64,000 nt of DNA, from positions 1-64,000 of the forward strand of contig JAKFFE010000016.1 of assembly GCA_036675345.1 (NCBI GenBank), read 5' to 3'. The notes below the pieces were generated by a model. That model saw only the letters and a program-made list of their open reading frames with translations, made no database searches and was not told the origin of the DNA. This stretch comes from JALYOC01 sp036675345 (GTDB lineage Bacteria > Myxococcota > Myxococcia > Myxococcales > Myxococcaceae). A program made the translations under genes and the position numbers. Shown in pieces: positions 31,421 to 40,744 of the stretch; position 1 is the stretch's first letter; the number at the start of each line of letters is the position of its first letter.

Positions 31421-33901
31421 TCAGCGCACCTTTCCGTGGGCCAACAGATTCGCCAGCAGCCGGTAGGCGCCCGGCACTCCCGCGGGCAGCTGCCGGAAGA
31501 AGGCCAGCCCGGTGTAGATAAACGCCCCCTTGCCGTGGCGGGCGATGATCAACGCGCCCTGGCTGGCCGGCTCGCCCGCATCCTGGGTGGAGAGCACCGC
31601 CTGGTAGCGGGGATCCCACTCTCCGGCGAAGTACAGCCCTCGCTCCTGGACCCAGCCTTCGAAGTCCTGATCGGAGATCGCGTTCGGCTTGCGCCACACC
31701 AGGTGCTTGGGATCCACCCGGGTCATCGGGGCGGTCTCGTCGGTCACCCGGGCGCGGGAGATCACGAACGGGAAGGGCCCCATCGGGGACTTCACCGAGC
31801 TGAGCCGGTTCTGGGTGCTGTACTGGGCCACCAGGGTGCCGCCGCGGGAGACGTACTCCATCAACCGCGGATGGAGCTGGAGCAGCCGCTCGTGGGTGTT
31901 GTAGGCGCGCACCCCGATCAGGATCGCGTCGAAGCGGTCCAGGGAGGTGGTGGCCAGTGCGTGTTCGCTCAGCTCGGTCACCTCGTAGCCCACCTGACGG
32001 AGGCTGTCGGCGACCAGGTCCCCGGCGCCGGGGATGTAGCCCAGGCGGGTGCCTCCCCGGGCCAGCTGCACCGGGACCAGCTTCACCTCCGCCCGGGGCT
32101 GCCACACCTGGATCGGGATGTGCCGGTGGTGGATCCGGATCCGGTGACGCGCCGGGGTGCCGTCCTCCAGCGCGATCTCCAAGGTGGCCGCGGGGGCGTT
32201 GGAGGAGGGCGGGGTGATGGTCACCCGCACCTCCTGTTCCTGGCCCTTCTGGGTCAGCCGGTAGGGGAGGGAGGCGGGCTCGGCGCGCCAGCCGGCAGGC
32301 AGCTTGAAGCGCAGGGTGCCCTGGGTGTTGGCGGCGCCGGCGATCAGCCGCAGCTCCACCGCGCGCGGCTTGCCGCCGGGCAGCATCAGCACCGGGCGAT
32401 CCGGGCTGACCACCACCGGGAGGGTCACCTCGACCGTGCGGCGCAGCTCGCCCTCCACCGGGTCGGTCCACACGTACTCCAGCGGGCGGGTCACGCTCAG
32501 CGGGGCGCCCGCGATCTGGAGGTCGAACTGCACCGGCAGCTGGGGTGGGTTCTCTGGTCGGCCGATCAGCCGCGCATCCACCACCCGGTACAGGCCGCCG
32601 GTCCCCGCCTCCTCCAGCCAGTAGGGATTGGTAACCGGGGTGTCCTGCGGGATGGCCAGCGCCTTCTCCAGCAGGAACGGCTTGCCGGTGGCCAGCGCCG
32701 CCTCCGGGGTGGCGGTCTCGGCGCCCGGCCAGCGGATCGCCCGGACCTTTACCTCCAGCGGGGAGCGGTTCACCGCCATCGCGGTCACCTTCACCGAGTC
32801 ACCCGCCGCCACCGAGTACTCCTCGGCGCGGGCGTCCAGCGCCAGCCCCAGCGCGGCGGCGATCACCCCTTCGGTCTCCGCCACCTTGAAGCTCCTCCAG
32901 GGCGACTCCGGCAGGGCCTGCAGCGCGGTGCGGGCCTGGAGCAGCGAGGGGACCGAGGCGTGCGGCGCCTCCAGCGAGTAGCTCTTGCGGGCCTGTTCGA
33001 ACGCGACCTGGACCTTCTCCGAGCCAGGGACCCGCGACCAGCGGGTGTCCACGCCGTCGAAGAGCGATTTTTCGAACTTCTCCCCCTTCACCAGGATGAA
33101 CTGCTCCAGCAACGGGCCCAGCTGGCGGGGTGCACCGAAGCCCTGGCTCTTGTGGTTGCTGCGGCTCTCCGCGGCCAGCTCTCCGTAGGAGCGGCCCAGC
33201 ACCGGGTTGTAGGCGCCCACATCCAGGGTGAAGGCTTGGGGCAGCAGCTGGTCCGCGCCCGGCGCGAAGCGGGCCACGTTGTAGACCAGCCGCTTCGGCT
33301 TCCACGGCTGGACGTGTTGCAGCTGCTCGGGGAAGGCGGTGGGATCTCCCGCCAGCTCGAAGGCCTCCTCGGCCAGCAACGCGGAGGCGGTGTGGTGTCC
33401 GTGGCCCCCGCCCCCGTCGGTGGGGAAGCGGGTGATGATCACATCCGGGCGGAAGGTGCGGATCGCCCACACCACGTCTCCCAGCACCTCCTGCTTGCCC
33501 CAGATCCGGAAGGTCTCCTCCGGGTTCTTGGAGTAGCCGAAGTCCCGGGCGCGGGTGAACAGCTGCTCGGCCGCGTCCACCCCCCGGGCCGCCAACAGCT
33601 CCTGGGTCCGGATCAGCCCCAGCTGCTCGGACTGTTCGGTGCCGATCAGGTTCTGCCCGCCGTCGCCGCGGGTGACCGAGAGGTAGGCGGTGCGCAGCAG
33701 CAGCTCGTTGGCGAAGTAGGAGAGCAGCCGGGTGTTCTCGTCGTCCGGGTGGGCGGCCACGTACAGCACGCTGCCCACCACGTTGAGGCGGCGCACCGCC
33801 AGCGAGAGCTGCGCGGCGTCCGGCTGGGCGGCGGCGGCGCCCAGGGCCAGGGTCGAGCCGGCGATGAACGGGAAGGTGAGCGGAAAGGCGAGTCGGTTCA
33901 T
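31421..33901 (-). CDS. Exported PIG-L/LmbE family deacetylase, large form
   Basis: 826-residue protein with an N-terminal signal peptide (about 24 residues, ending AAAAQ). Residues ~35-260 are an LmbE/PIG-L domain with the zinc motif AHPDDE and the distal GGGGHGHHTAS His pair. Such enzymes remove N-acetyl groups from GlcNAc-type substrates. A long beta-rich region (~330-640) follows, then a GATase-like domain (FDAILIGVRAYNTHERL, then YVSRGGTLVAQYSTQNR). It lies divergent to bshC, 87 bp apart. Position hints at BshB, but export and size argue against a cytoplasmic bacillithiol deacetylase. Confidence 0.85.
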   Translation of the reverse strand: MNRLAFPLTFPFIAGSTLALGAAAAQPDAAQLSLAVRRLNVVGSVLYVAAHPDDENTRLLSYFANELLLRTAYLSVTRGDGGQNLIGTEQSEQLGLIRTQELLAARGVDAAEQLFTRARDFGYSKNPEETFRIWGKQEVLGDVVWAIRTFRPDVIITRFPTDGGGGHGHHTASALLAEEAFELAGDPTAFPEQLQHVQPWKPKRLVYNVARFAPGADQLLPQAFTLDVGAYNPVLGRSYGELAAESRSNHKSQGFGAPRQLGPLLEQFILVKGEKFEKSLFDGVDTRWSRVPGSEKVQVAFEQARKSYSLEAPHASVPSLLQARTALQALPESPWRSFKVAETEGVIAAALGLALDARAEEYSVAAGDSVKVTAMAVNRSPLEVKVRAIRWPGAETATPEAALATGKPFLLEKALAIPQDTPVTNPYWLEEAGTGGLYRVVDARLIGRPENPPQLPVQFDLQIAGAPLSVTRPLEYVWTDPVEGELRRTVEVTLPVVVSPDRPVLMLPGGKPRAVELRLIAGAANTQGTLRFKLPAGWRAEPASLPYRLTQKGQEQEVRVTITPPSSNAPAATLEIALEDGTPARHRIRIHHRHIPIQVWQPRAEVKLVPVQLARGGTRLGYIPGAGDLVADSLRQVGYEVTELSEHALATTSLDRFDAILIGVRAYNTHERLLQLHPRLMEYVSRGGTLVAQYSTQNRLSSVKSPMGPFPFVISRARVTDETAPMTRVDPKHLVWRKPNAISDQDFEGWVQERGLYFAGEWDPRYQAVLSTQDAGEPASQGALIIARHGKGAFIYTGLAFFRQLPAGVPGAYRLLANLLAHGKVR

Positions 33902-33988
33902 GGGCTGAAATTTTCTGGGGGGTCCCCGGTTTCAGGGGCGCCAAACGCGGCAACGTATTATCCCGAGCCCTCTTCAAATCCACCTTCG

Positions 33989-35785
33989 ATGTCCCGCTCG
34001 ATTTACACCGCCTGGCTTGAGAGAGACCCGGCCGCACTGCAGTTGATCGGCGCCGACGCGCGCGATCCGGCGATCCGCAAGATCGCGGTGGAGCGGGCCG
34101 CGGGCAATGTGGTCGCCCCGGCGTTGCTGGAGGAGCTGCGGCGTCAGCAGGCGGAGCTTCCGGCGGATGCCTCCCGCAGCCGCAGCCTGGAACGGCTGGC
34201 CCAGCCGGGCACGGTGGCGGTGATCACCGGCCAGCAGGTGGGCCTGTTCCTGGGCCCGCTGTACACCTTCTACAAGGCGGCCACCGCGATCAAGGCCGCC
34301 CAGGCGCTGGAGGAGGAGACCGGGGTCCCCTGCGTCCCGGTGTTCTGGCTGCAGACCGAGGACCACGACTTCGCGGAGATTGATCACTGCGAGTTTCCGG
34401 CCAGCGAGCGGCCAGGTTCCGAACAGGCAGCTTCGGATTCCGCCGCGTCGTCCCAGGGCGCAGAGGGCGTCGCCGCGAGGGACTCGGCAGCGTCCCAGGA
34501 GTCTGAAGGCGTCGCCGCGAGCGATTCTACGTCCCCGGTGCCTGCAGTCGGCTTCCGCGCGTCGGCCTCCACGGAGCCAGAGTTCTCTGGCGTCCGCCGG
34601 CTCGCCCTCTGCGATCCGCCCACCGCGCACGGAGAACGCGTTCCGGTCGGTCACCGGACCCTGGGACCCTCGGTCTCCGCCTGCGTCGATCAGCTGGCCC
34701 AGCTCCTGGACGGGCGTCCGGACGCGGCGGAGGTGCTGGCCATCATCCGCCGGCACTACCAGCCGGGCCAGCGAGTGGCCTCCGCCTTCGCCGGGATGCT
34801 GGCGGAGCTGTTCGCAGGCGACGGGCTGATCCTGTTCGATCCCCGGCAGCCGGCGGTCTCCCGCCTGTGGGCGCCGATGCTGGAGCACGCGCTGCGCGAC
34901 GAGCAGCGGATCACCTTCGTGCTGGAGGAGCGCTGCGCGGTGATCCGCGCCGCCGGCTTCGAACCCCAGGTGCACGTGCGCCACGGCTCGCCGCTGGTTT
35001 TCGTCCATCCCGACGGCGCCGAGGGCCCCCGCTACCGGGTGGACCGCCAGGAGGACGACCAGTACCTGCTGGTGGGGACCGACCGGCGTCTGACCCGGGA
35101 TGAGCTCTTCACCCTGGCCCGCCGGGATCCGTTCAGCCTCAGCTCCTCGGCGCTGCTGCGGCCGATTCTCCAGGACGCGCTGTTCCCCACCGCGGCCTAT
35201 GTGGGCGGACCGGGAGAGCTGGGCTACGCCGCGCAGCTGGGGCCGCTGTATCGCCACTTCGGGATGGCCCCCACACTGTTCCTTCCCCGCGCGGGCTTCC
35301 GGCTGATCGACGTGAAGACCCGCCGCGCGCTGGAGGGACTGGGTCTGACCGCCGCCGAGGCCGGGCAGCCCGCCGAGGTGTTGCTGGAGCGGCACCAGTT
35401 GGGAGGCGCCTCGTCCCACCCCACCGCCGAGGCCCTGGAAGCCGCTCTCCTGGAGGCCACCCGGGGAGCGATGGAGCAGGCGGCCGCCAACGCCCTGGCC
35501 CTGGACCCGGAGCTGGAGCGAGCGGTCCGCCGCACCCGGGAGACGCTCCAGCGCGCCATCGGGAGGTTTGCTGGCCGTTACCGGAAGGCGCGGTTACAGC
35601 GCAGCAGCGTGATCCTGTCCCGACTCCAGCGTGTGCAGACCTCGCTCTTCCCCGGGGGCGCGCCCCAGGAGCGCCGGTTCGGCTGGCCGACCTTTGGCGC
35701 CGCCTTCGGGGTGCGCGCGCTGCACGATCAGGTGCTGGCCGCGATCCAGCCCTTCCAGCCAGGGACCCGCGACCTCCTCCCATGA
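33989..35785 (+). CDS. bshC: Bacillithiol biosynthesis cysteine-adding enzyme BshC
   Basis: 598-residue protein proposed to add cysteine to glucosaminyl-malate, the last step of bacillithiol synthesis. The N-terminal Rossmann core has TVAVITGQQVGLFLGPLYT and FYKA; PVFWLQTEDHDFAEI is typical; FPTAAYVGGPGELGYAAQLG lies in the C-terminal half, and a coiled coil follows near residues 490-540. Residues ~137-197 are a Ser/Ala/Glu-rich low-complexity insertion (repeats of GVAARDSAASQ/GVAASDS) not expected in BshC. Its stop overlaps bshA (ATGA). Confidence 0.92.
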   Translation: MSRSIYTAWLERDPAALQLIGADARDPAIRKIAVERAAGNVVAPALLEELRRQQAELPADASRSRSLERLAQPGTVAVITGQQVGLFLGPLYTFYKAATAIKAAQALEEETGVPCVPVFWLQTEDHDFAEIDHCEFPASERPGSEQAASDSAASSQGAEGVAARDSAASQESEGVAASDSTSPVPAVGFRASASTEPEFSGVRRLALCDPPTAHGERVPVGHRTLGPSVSACVDQLAQLLDGRPDAAEVLAIIRRHYQPGQRVASAFAGMLAELFAGDGLILFDPRQPAVSRLWAPMLEHALRDEQRITFVLEERCAVIRAAGFEPQVHVRHGSPLVFVHPDGAEGPRYRVDRQEDDQYLLVGTDRRLTRDELFTLARRDPFSLSSSALLRPILQDALFPTAAYVGGPGELGYAAQLGPLYRHFGMAPTLFLPRAGFRLIDVKTRRALEGLGLTAAEAGQPAEVLLERHQLGGASSHPTAEALEAALLEATRGAMEQAAANALALDPELERAVRRTRETLQRAIGRFAGRYRKARLQRSSVILSRLQRVQTSLFPGGAPQERRFGWPTFGAAFGVRALHDQVLAAIQPFQPGTRDLLP

Positions 35786-36939
35786 GCGTGCCGCTGCGGA
35801 TCGGAATCACCTGCCATCACACCCTGGGCGGCAGCGGGATCGTGGCCGCGGAGATCGGCCTGGGGCTGGCCCGGCTGGGGCACCAGATCCACTTCATCGG
35901 CGCGGCGCCGCCGGCGCGGCTGGCGGGGAACGAGCCCAACGTCCACTTCCACGAGGTGGGCCACATCAACTACCCGCTGTTCGATCACAGCCCCTACACC
36001 CTGACCCTGGCCTCCAAGATGGTGGAGGTGAGCACCCGCGAGCGGCTGGACATCCTGCACGTCCACTACGCGGTGCCGCATGCGATCAGCGCCTATCTGG
36101 CGCGTCAGTCGCTGGGGAAGGCGGCGCCCAAAGTGGTGACCACCGTGCACGGGACCGACGTGACCGTGGTGGGGGGCTCGCCGGAGCTGCGGCCGATCGT
36201 GGCCCTGGCCCTGGCCGAGAGCGACCATCTCACCGGACCCTCCCACTTCCTGGAGGAGGCAGCGGTGGCCCTGGGACTTCCGCTGGAACGCGGCTTCGAG
36301 GTGATCCCCAACTTCGTGGACACCGAGCGGTTCACCCCCGGCCCGGTGGATCGCGCCGAGGTGCTGCGCCGCTGCGGTCTGGACCCGGCGCGGATCCCGG
36401 GAGCCCGGGTGCTGGTGCACGTCTCCAACTTCCGGCCGATCAAGCGGATCACGGATGTGATCGAGATCTTCGATCGCGTCCACCGTCGAACCCCGACGGT
36501 GCTGGTGATGGTGGGAGACGGCCCGGAGCGCACCGCGGCCGAGTGGCGGGTGCGGGACCGGGGACTGACCGGCCAGGTGGCCTTTACCGGCGCCCAGCGC
36601 AGCTTCGTGGACGTGCTGCGGGCCAGCGACGTGTTCCTGCTGCCTTCGGAGAGCGAGAGCTTCGGCCTGGCCGCCCTGGAGGCGATGAGCTGCGGGGTCC
36701 CGGTGGTGGGCTCCGCCACCGGCGGGGTGGCGGAGGTGGTGCTGCACGGGAAGACCGGCTTTCTGGCCCCGGTGGGCGACGTGGAGAGGATGGCCGAACA
36801 CGTGGTCCAGCTGCTGGGGGACCCGGCGATCCACACCCGCCTCTCCCGGGGTTCCCGGGACCGCGCCTGCTCCGAGTTTCCGCGCCAGCGCGCGGTGGAG
36901 CGGTATCAGGCGGCGTACCTGCGCCTGCTGGCGCGGTAG
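35782..36939 (+). CDS. bshA: N-acetyl-alpha-D-glucosaminyl L-malate synthase BshA
   Basis: 385-residue GT4 glycosyltransferase that joins UDP-GlcNAc to L-malate, the first step of bacillithiol synthesis. BshA-specific segments are LRIGITCHHTLGGSGIVA, ILHVHYAVPHAISAYLAR and VTTVHGTDVTVVG. The nucleotide-binding C-terminal half carries VHVSNFRPIKRI and the GT4 motif ESESFGLAALEAMSCGVPVV. ATGA overlap with bshC gives a two-gene operon. The intermediate deacetylase BshB has no clear gene here. Confidence 0.95.
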   Translation: MSVPLRIGITCHHTLGGSGIVAAEIGLGLARLGHQIHFIGAAPPARLAGNEPNVHFHEVGHINYPLFDHSPYTLTLASKMVEVSTRERLDILHVHYAVPHAISAYLARQSLGKAAPKVVTTVHGTDVTVVGGSPELRPIVALALAESDHLTGPSHFLEEAAVALGLPLERGFEVIPNFVDTERFTPGPVDRAEVLRRCGLDPARIPGARVLVHVSNFRPIKRITDVIEIFDRVHRRTPTVLVMVGDGPERTAAEWRVRDRGLTGQVAFTGAQRSFVDVLRASDVFLLPSESESFGLAALEAMSCGVPVVGSATGGVAEVVLHGKTGFLAPVGDVERMAEHVVQLLGDPAIHTRLSRGSRDRACSEFPRQRAVERYQAAYLRLLAR

Positions 36940-37086
36940 TCAGCAGCCCGCAGTAGGCCAGCCTCGCGGTCGATCGCCCTGCGTTTGCGTATTTGATTAC
37001 TCAGACTCGCGGCGGCGACGGCAGGGGCTTCGGCGTTGGTTGCGCCAGAGTTCCCGTAGCGGTCGTGCAGTCCACGGCGCTGCCGG

Positions 37087-37126
37087 AAAAGCAAACGGCG
37101 GTGGCGGCACCAGGCCCCCACCGCCG
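37087..37126 (-). terminator. Rho-independent terminator after the DUF2911 gene
   Basis: On the minus strand a 9-bp perfect stem CGGCGGTGG / CCACCGCCG (37126-37118 and 37104-37096) is followed by TTTGCTTTT. It lies 24 bp past the minus-strand stop at 37150. The rest of the 210-bp gap to bshA shows nothing recognisable. Confidence 0.65.
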
Positions 37127-37149
37127 CGAATGCTGCCTCTACCGAAGGC

Positions 37150-37980
37150 CTACTTCTTCCAGCTGACCAGCGCCTTCTCCACGTCGGCGGCGAAGAAGAA
37201 CCCCTGCGGATTCTTGGAGCCCAGCTCCTTGGCCTTCTGGGCCTGGGCCAGCGCCTCGTCCTTCTTGCCCAGGGCGTTGAGGATCTCCGCCTTGGTCCAG
37301 ACGTTGAACCAGTTCTCCTGCAGGGAGATCGACTGGTCCGCCCAGGTCAGCGCCTGGTTCAGGTCACCCTTGCTGCCCAGGTTGTAGCGGGCGGCGTTGG
37401 CGAACGGGCGCCAGGCCTGGCCCAGGCTCTGCTCCACGTTCTGCTTCACCTGCGCGGCGGTGGCCACCTCGATCGGCAGCGAGACCCGGACCTTCTCCCA
37501 CTCCAGGACCAGGTTGCCGCGGTCGTCGCCAAAGTCAGAGAACAGGAAGGTCAGCCGCTCCCGGTGGGGGATCCGCTCCGGCTTGGCCTGGACCCGGACC
37601 ACGTCCTCCGCCTCCTGGTAGGCGCCGGGGGAGGTGACCGAGGTGCTCTTGCTGATGATCAGGGTCCAGTTGCTGGCCCCGGGGATGGAGAGCAGCCCGT
37701 AGGTGCCGGCGGGGACGTCCTTGCCACCGATCTTCACCGGCTGGCTGAAGGTCACGGTGGTGGCGCCGTTGGCGCCGGTCCGCCACAGCTGGTTCAGCGG
37801 GACCACGGTGCCGAAGATCTTGCGGCCCTTCACGCCCGGGCTGCTGTACTCCACCGTCACGTCGGTGAGGCCGATCCGCTGGGTGACCTTGGCGGCCGGG
37901 CTGGCGGCGGGAAGCTCCAGCCCCTGGGCGAAGGCGGCGGAGGCCGCCAGGAAGGCAACTGCGGTCAGGATACGGGTCAT
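37150..37980 (-). CDS. DUF2911 domain protein, exported
   Basis: 276-residue secreted protein with signal MTRILTAVAFLAASAAFA. Residues ~25-180 match DUF2911: VEYSSPGVKGRKIFG, PLNQLWRTGANGATTVTFS, VPAGTYGLLSIPG and LEWEKVRVSLPIEV. The C-terminal ~90 residues look like helical TPR-type repeats (ALTWADQSISLQENWFN, LGKKDEALAQAQKAKELG). Function of DUF2911 is unknown. An AAGGGGATT ribosome site precedes the ATG. Confidence 0.88.
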   Translation of the reverse strand: MTRILTAVAFLAASAAFAQGLELPAASPAAKVTQRIGLTDVTVEYSSPGVKGRKIFGTVVPLNQLWRTGANGATTVTFSQPVKIGGKDVPAGTYGLLSIPGASNWTLIISKSTSVTSPGAYQEAEDVVRVQAKPERIPHRERLTFLFSDFGDDRGNLVLEWEKVRVSLPIEVATAAQVKQNVEQSLGQAWRPFANAARYNLGSKGDLNQALTWADQSISLQENWFNVWTKAEILNALGKKDEALAQAQKAKELGSKNPQGFFFAADVEKALVSWKK

Positions 37981-38142
37981 GTGTTGGAATCCCCTTTGGG
38001 TTCGAGACGCGCTTCTAGGGCGCGACGCGCGCGGAGAGAACCCCGGGGTCCCGGTCAGGTCAACCTCAACCTGCGCTGGGCAGGCAGGCGGCCAACGTTG
38101 GAAATGGCTGCCCTTCCTCGCCCCAGCACGTAGAAGAAAGCC

Positions 38143-39024
38143 ATGAGTGACCAGCTCGTCAGTGGCCTGTTGAAGAAGTCCAACCTCCGGGTGCTGTGCG
38201 TCTCCGCGGCCGAGTCCGCGCGGAAGGCCCGGGATCTGGCCAAGCTCTTCCCCACCTCGGCGGCGATGCTGGCCCAGGGGCTGGCGGCGGGGGCGATCCT
38301 GGGCGCGCTGCAGAAGGACGGCACCCGACTCAACTTCCAGGTGGAGTGCGAGGGCCCGCTGCATGGGCTGTTCGTGGACGCCGACGGCCAGGGCCAGGTC
38401 CGGGGCTACGTGAAGAACCGGAACCTGGCCTTCGTGGGGGATCCGGCGGCCCACTCCCGGGCGGTGTTCGGCGGCAAGGGTTTCATCTCCGTGCTCCGCG
38501 ACGTGGGCAACGGCGAGACCTACCGGTCCTCGGTGGCGCTGCAGCACTTCGAGCTGGGACCGGACCTGGAGGAGTACCTCCACTCCTCGGATCAGGTGGA
38601 CAGCCGGTTCGTGATGGGAGTGTTCGGAGAGAAGGGGGAGGAGCTGGGCGGGGTGTGGGCGCTGTTGCTGCAGGCGCTGCCGGATGGAGACCGTCCGCGG
38701 CTGGCCCAGCTGGGGACCGCGCTGCGCGAGCAGGGAGGCTTCCAGCAGGCGGTGGCCGCGCACGGCGCCCAGGGTCCGCTGGCGGTGCTCAAGGCGCTGT
38801 TCCCGGACGAGGACCTGGAGGTGATGTCCCGCTTCCCGGTGGCCTTCTCCTGCAGCTGCTCCCGCGAGCGGGTGCTCAACGCCCTGCGCACCCTGGGCGT
38901 CACCGAGCTGGAGGACCTGCTGGCCAAGGAGGGCAAGGCCTCGGTGACCTGCGAGTTCTGCTCAACGCAGTACGTCATCGGCGGGGACGACATCCGCGAG
39001 CTGATCGCGCAGGCCGGTCGTTGA
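38143..39024 (+). CDS. hslO: Redox-regulated chaperone Hsp33
   Basis: 293-residue holdase activated by oxidation. The zinc-binding switch is present: Cys237-x-Cys239 (FSCSCSRERV) and Cys270-x-x-Cys273 (TCEFCSTQY). N-terminal features GLAAGAILGALQK and GPLHGLFVDADG, and VRGYVKN, are standard. In reduced cells zinc keeps it inactive; disulphides unfold the linker. Placement near bacillithiol genes is consistent with thiol-stress defence but it is not co-transcribed with them. Confidence 0.95.
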   Translation: MSDQLVSGLLKKSNLRVLCVSAAESARKARDLAKLFPTSAAMLAQGLAAGAILGALQKDGTRLNFQVECEGPLHGLFVDADGQGQVRGYVKNRNLAFVGDPAAHSRAVFGGKGFISVLRDVGNGETYRSSVALQHFELGPDLEEYLHSSDQVDSRFVMGVFGEKGEELGGVWALLLQALPDGDRPRLAQLGTALREQGGFQQAVAAHGAQGPLAVLKALFPDEDLEVMSRFPVAFSCSCSRERVLNALRTLGVTELEDLLAKEGKASVTCEFCSTQYVIGGDDIRELIAQAGR

Positions 39025-39056
39025 CCCCTCCCGGGTCCACAGGTATCTCGGCCGGC

Positions 39057-40088
39057 ATGGAATACTTCCCGAGGCTGCTTGAGGGCGGCTACGAAGGGCT
39101 CCACTTCTTCTCCGACGCCGCCACCGGGCTCCGGGCGCTGGTGGCGCTGCACTCCACCAAGCTGGGTCCCGGCCTGGGCGGCACCCGCGCCTTGACCACC
39201 TACGCTGGCGAGAGCGAGGCGGTGCTGGACGTGATCCGGCTGGCGCGCGGGATGACCTACAAGGCCGCGCTGGCCGGACTGCCGCACGGCGGAGGCAAGG
39301 CGGTGATCATGCTGCCCTCCGGCCCCTTCGATCGCGCCCGGCTGTTCCAGGCCTTCGGCCGCGCGGTGGAGACCCTGGGGGGGCGGTACATCACCACCGA
39401 GGACTCGGGCACCAGCCCGGACGACATGCTGGAGGCCCGCAAGCACACCCGGCACGCGGTGGGGCTGGAGGGCGCCTCGGGAGATCCCTCTCCGGTGACC
39501 GCGTTCGGGGTGGCCCGGGGCATCGAGGCGGTGGCCAAGCAGGTCTGGGGCCGCGGAGACTGCAAGGGCCTGAAGGTCAGCGTGATGGGCGTGGGGCACG
39601 TGGGCCTGGCGCTGTGCGAGGAGCTGCATCGCCGCGGGGCCAAGCTGTTCGTGGCCGACGTGCAGCCCCAGCGGGTGGAGCAGGCGGTCCGGCAGTTCGG
39701 CGCCACCGCGCTGAGTGAGCAGGAGCTGCTGCGGGCGGACGCCGACATCTATGCCCCCTGCGCGCTGGGCGGGGCGATCAACGACCAGACCCTGCCCCTG
39801 CTCCGGGTCAAGGCGGTGGCCGGCGCGGCCAACAACCAGCTGCAGGAGCCCCGGCACGGCGAGGAGCTGGCCCGGCGCGGGATCGTCTACGCCCCCGACT
39901 ACGCGATCAACTCCGGGGGCCTGATCAACGTGGCCCAGGAGGTGGTGGGTTATGATCGGGACAAGGCCTACTCCCGGGCCGCCGCGGTCTACGACACCAT
40001 CGACCAGATCCTGACCCGCGCCCAGCAGTCCGGACAGCGACCCGAGCAGGTGGCGGACCGGATCGTGGAAGAGAGGTTGGCCTCGTGA
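39057..40088 (+). CDS. Leucine/phenylalanine/valine-type amino acid dehydrogenase
   Basis: 343-residue NAD-dependent oxidoreductase of the Glu/Leu/Phe/Val dehydrogenase family, converting branched-chain amino acids to 2-keto acids. The substrate domain has GLGGTRALTTYA, ARGMTYKAALAGLPHGGGK (catalytic Lys) and the conserved EDSGTSPDDM. The NAD domain has the dinucleotide motif VMGVGHVGLALC. C-terminal APDYAINSGGLINVA is diagnostic. Leucine dehydrogenase is most likely by length. In myxobacteria this would feed isovaleryl-CoA and iso-fatty acids (inference). Confidence 0.9.
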   Translation: MEYFPRLLEGGYEGLHFFSDAATGLRALVALHSTKLGPGLGGTRALTTYAGESEAVLDVIRLARGMTYKAALAGLPHGGGKAVIMLPSGPFDRARLFQAFGRAVETLGGRYITTEDSGTSPDDMLEARKHTRHAVGLEGASGDPSPVTAFGVARGIEAVAKQVWGRGDCKGLKVSVMGVGHVGLALCEELHRRGAKLFVADVQPQRVEQAVRQFGATALSEQELLRADADIYAPCALGGAINDQTLPLLRVKAVAGAANNQLQEPRHGEELARRGIVYAPDYAINSGGLINVAQEVVGYDRDKAYSRAAAVYDTIDQILTRAQQSGQRPEQVADRIVEERLAS

Positions 40089-40723
40089 CGCGCAAGCTGC
40101 TCAAGCGAAGGGTCTCCCGGCGGACCAAGGACGAGGTCCAGACCCTGGTCTCCATCCCCGCGGACGTGGTGATCGCCCCTCAGGCGGAGGCCCCGCGGCA
40201 CTCCGGCGGCGCGGATCGCTCCCGCTCCCGCTCCGGGGTCAAGGAGCTGACCTGGCCCCGCTTCGACACCCTGGTGCAGGAGATGGCGCGCCAGGTGAAG
40301 AAGACCTACCCGGTGGAGATCGTGGTCGGAGTGGCCCACGGCGGGGTGTTCGTGGGCGGGGCGCTGGCCAGCGCGCTGCGCGCCGAGTTCTTCCCGGTGC
40401 GGATCAGCCGCCGCAGCCGCGACCAGGGCAAGCGCCGGAACCCGAAGATGAACGGCGAGATGCCCGCGGAGCTGCGCGGCCGTCGGGTTTTGATCGTGGA
40501 CGACGTGGCCGCCTCCGGAGACACCCTGGAGCTGGCCCGGGCCCTGGCGGAGAAGCTGCGCCCCAAGGAGATCCGCACCGCCGCGCTGGTGCAGCGGCTA
40601 GACGGCTTTGAACCCGACTGGTCGGCGGTGATCACCGACGAGCTGATCGTCTTCCCCTGGGACTATGAGGAGGTGGCGGCGGACGGCCGCTTCGACGTGG
40701 ATCCGGACAAGGCGGGCGCCTAA
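40085..40723 (+). CDS. Phosphoribosyltransferase family protein
   Basis: 212-residue protein. After ~50 basic residues comes a type I phosphoribosyltransferase fold: VVGVAHGGVFVGGALAS, then the PRPP loop VLIVDDVAASGDTLEL. The C-terminal segment DELIVFPWDYEE resembles hypoxanthine/xanthine-type enzymes, but the base-specificity is not clear. The GTG start overlaps the dehydrogenase stop (GTGA). The basic N-terminal extension is unusual. Confidence 0.85.
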   Translation: MTRKLLKRRVSRRTKDEVQTLVSIPADVVIAPQAEAPRHSGGADRSRSRSGVKELTWPRFDTLVQEMARQVKKTYPVEIVVGVAHGGVFVGGALASALRAEFFPVRISRRSRDQGKRRNPKMNGEMPAELRGRRVLIVDDVAASGDTLELARALAEKLRPKEIRTAALVQRLDGFEPDWSAVITDELIVFPWDYEEVAADGRFDVDPDKAGA

Positions 40724-40744
40724 GCGCCTCCCGGGCGGTCTCCC

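Noticed and set aside
31421..33901. Direct call of this gene as bshB
   Set aside because: It has an export signal and is 826 residues long; BshB acts on a cytoplasmic intermediate and is about 230 residues.
36940..37086. Possible small gene in the gap after bshA
   Set aside because: No frame with ribosome site and sensible composition; only the minus-strand terminator at 37087-37126 is supported.
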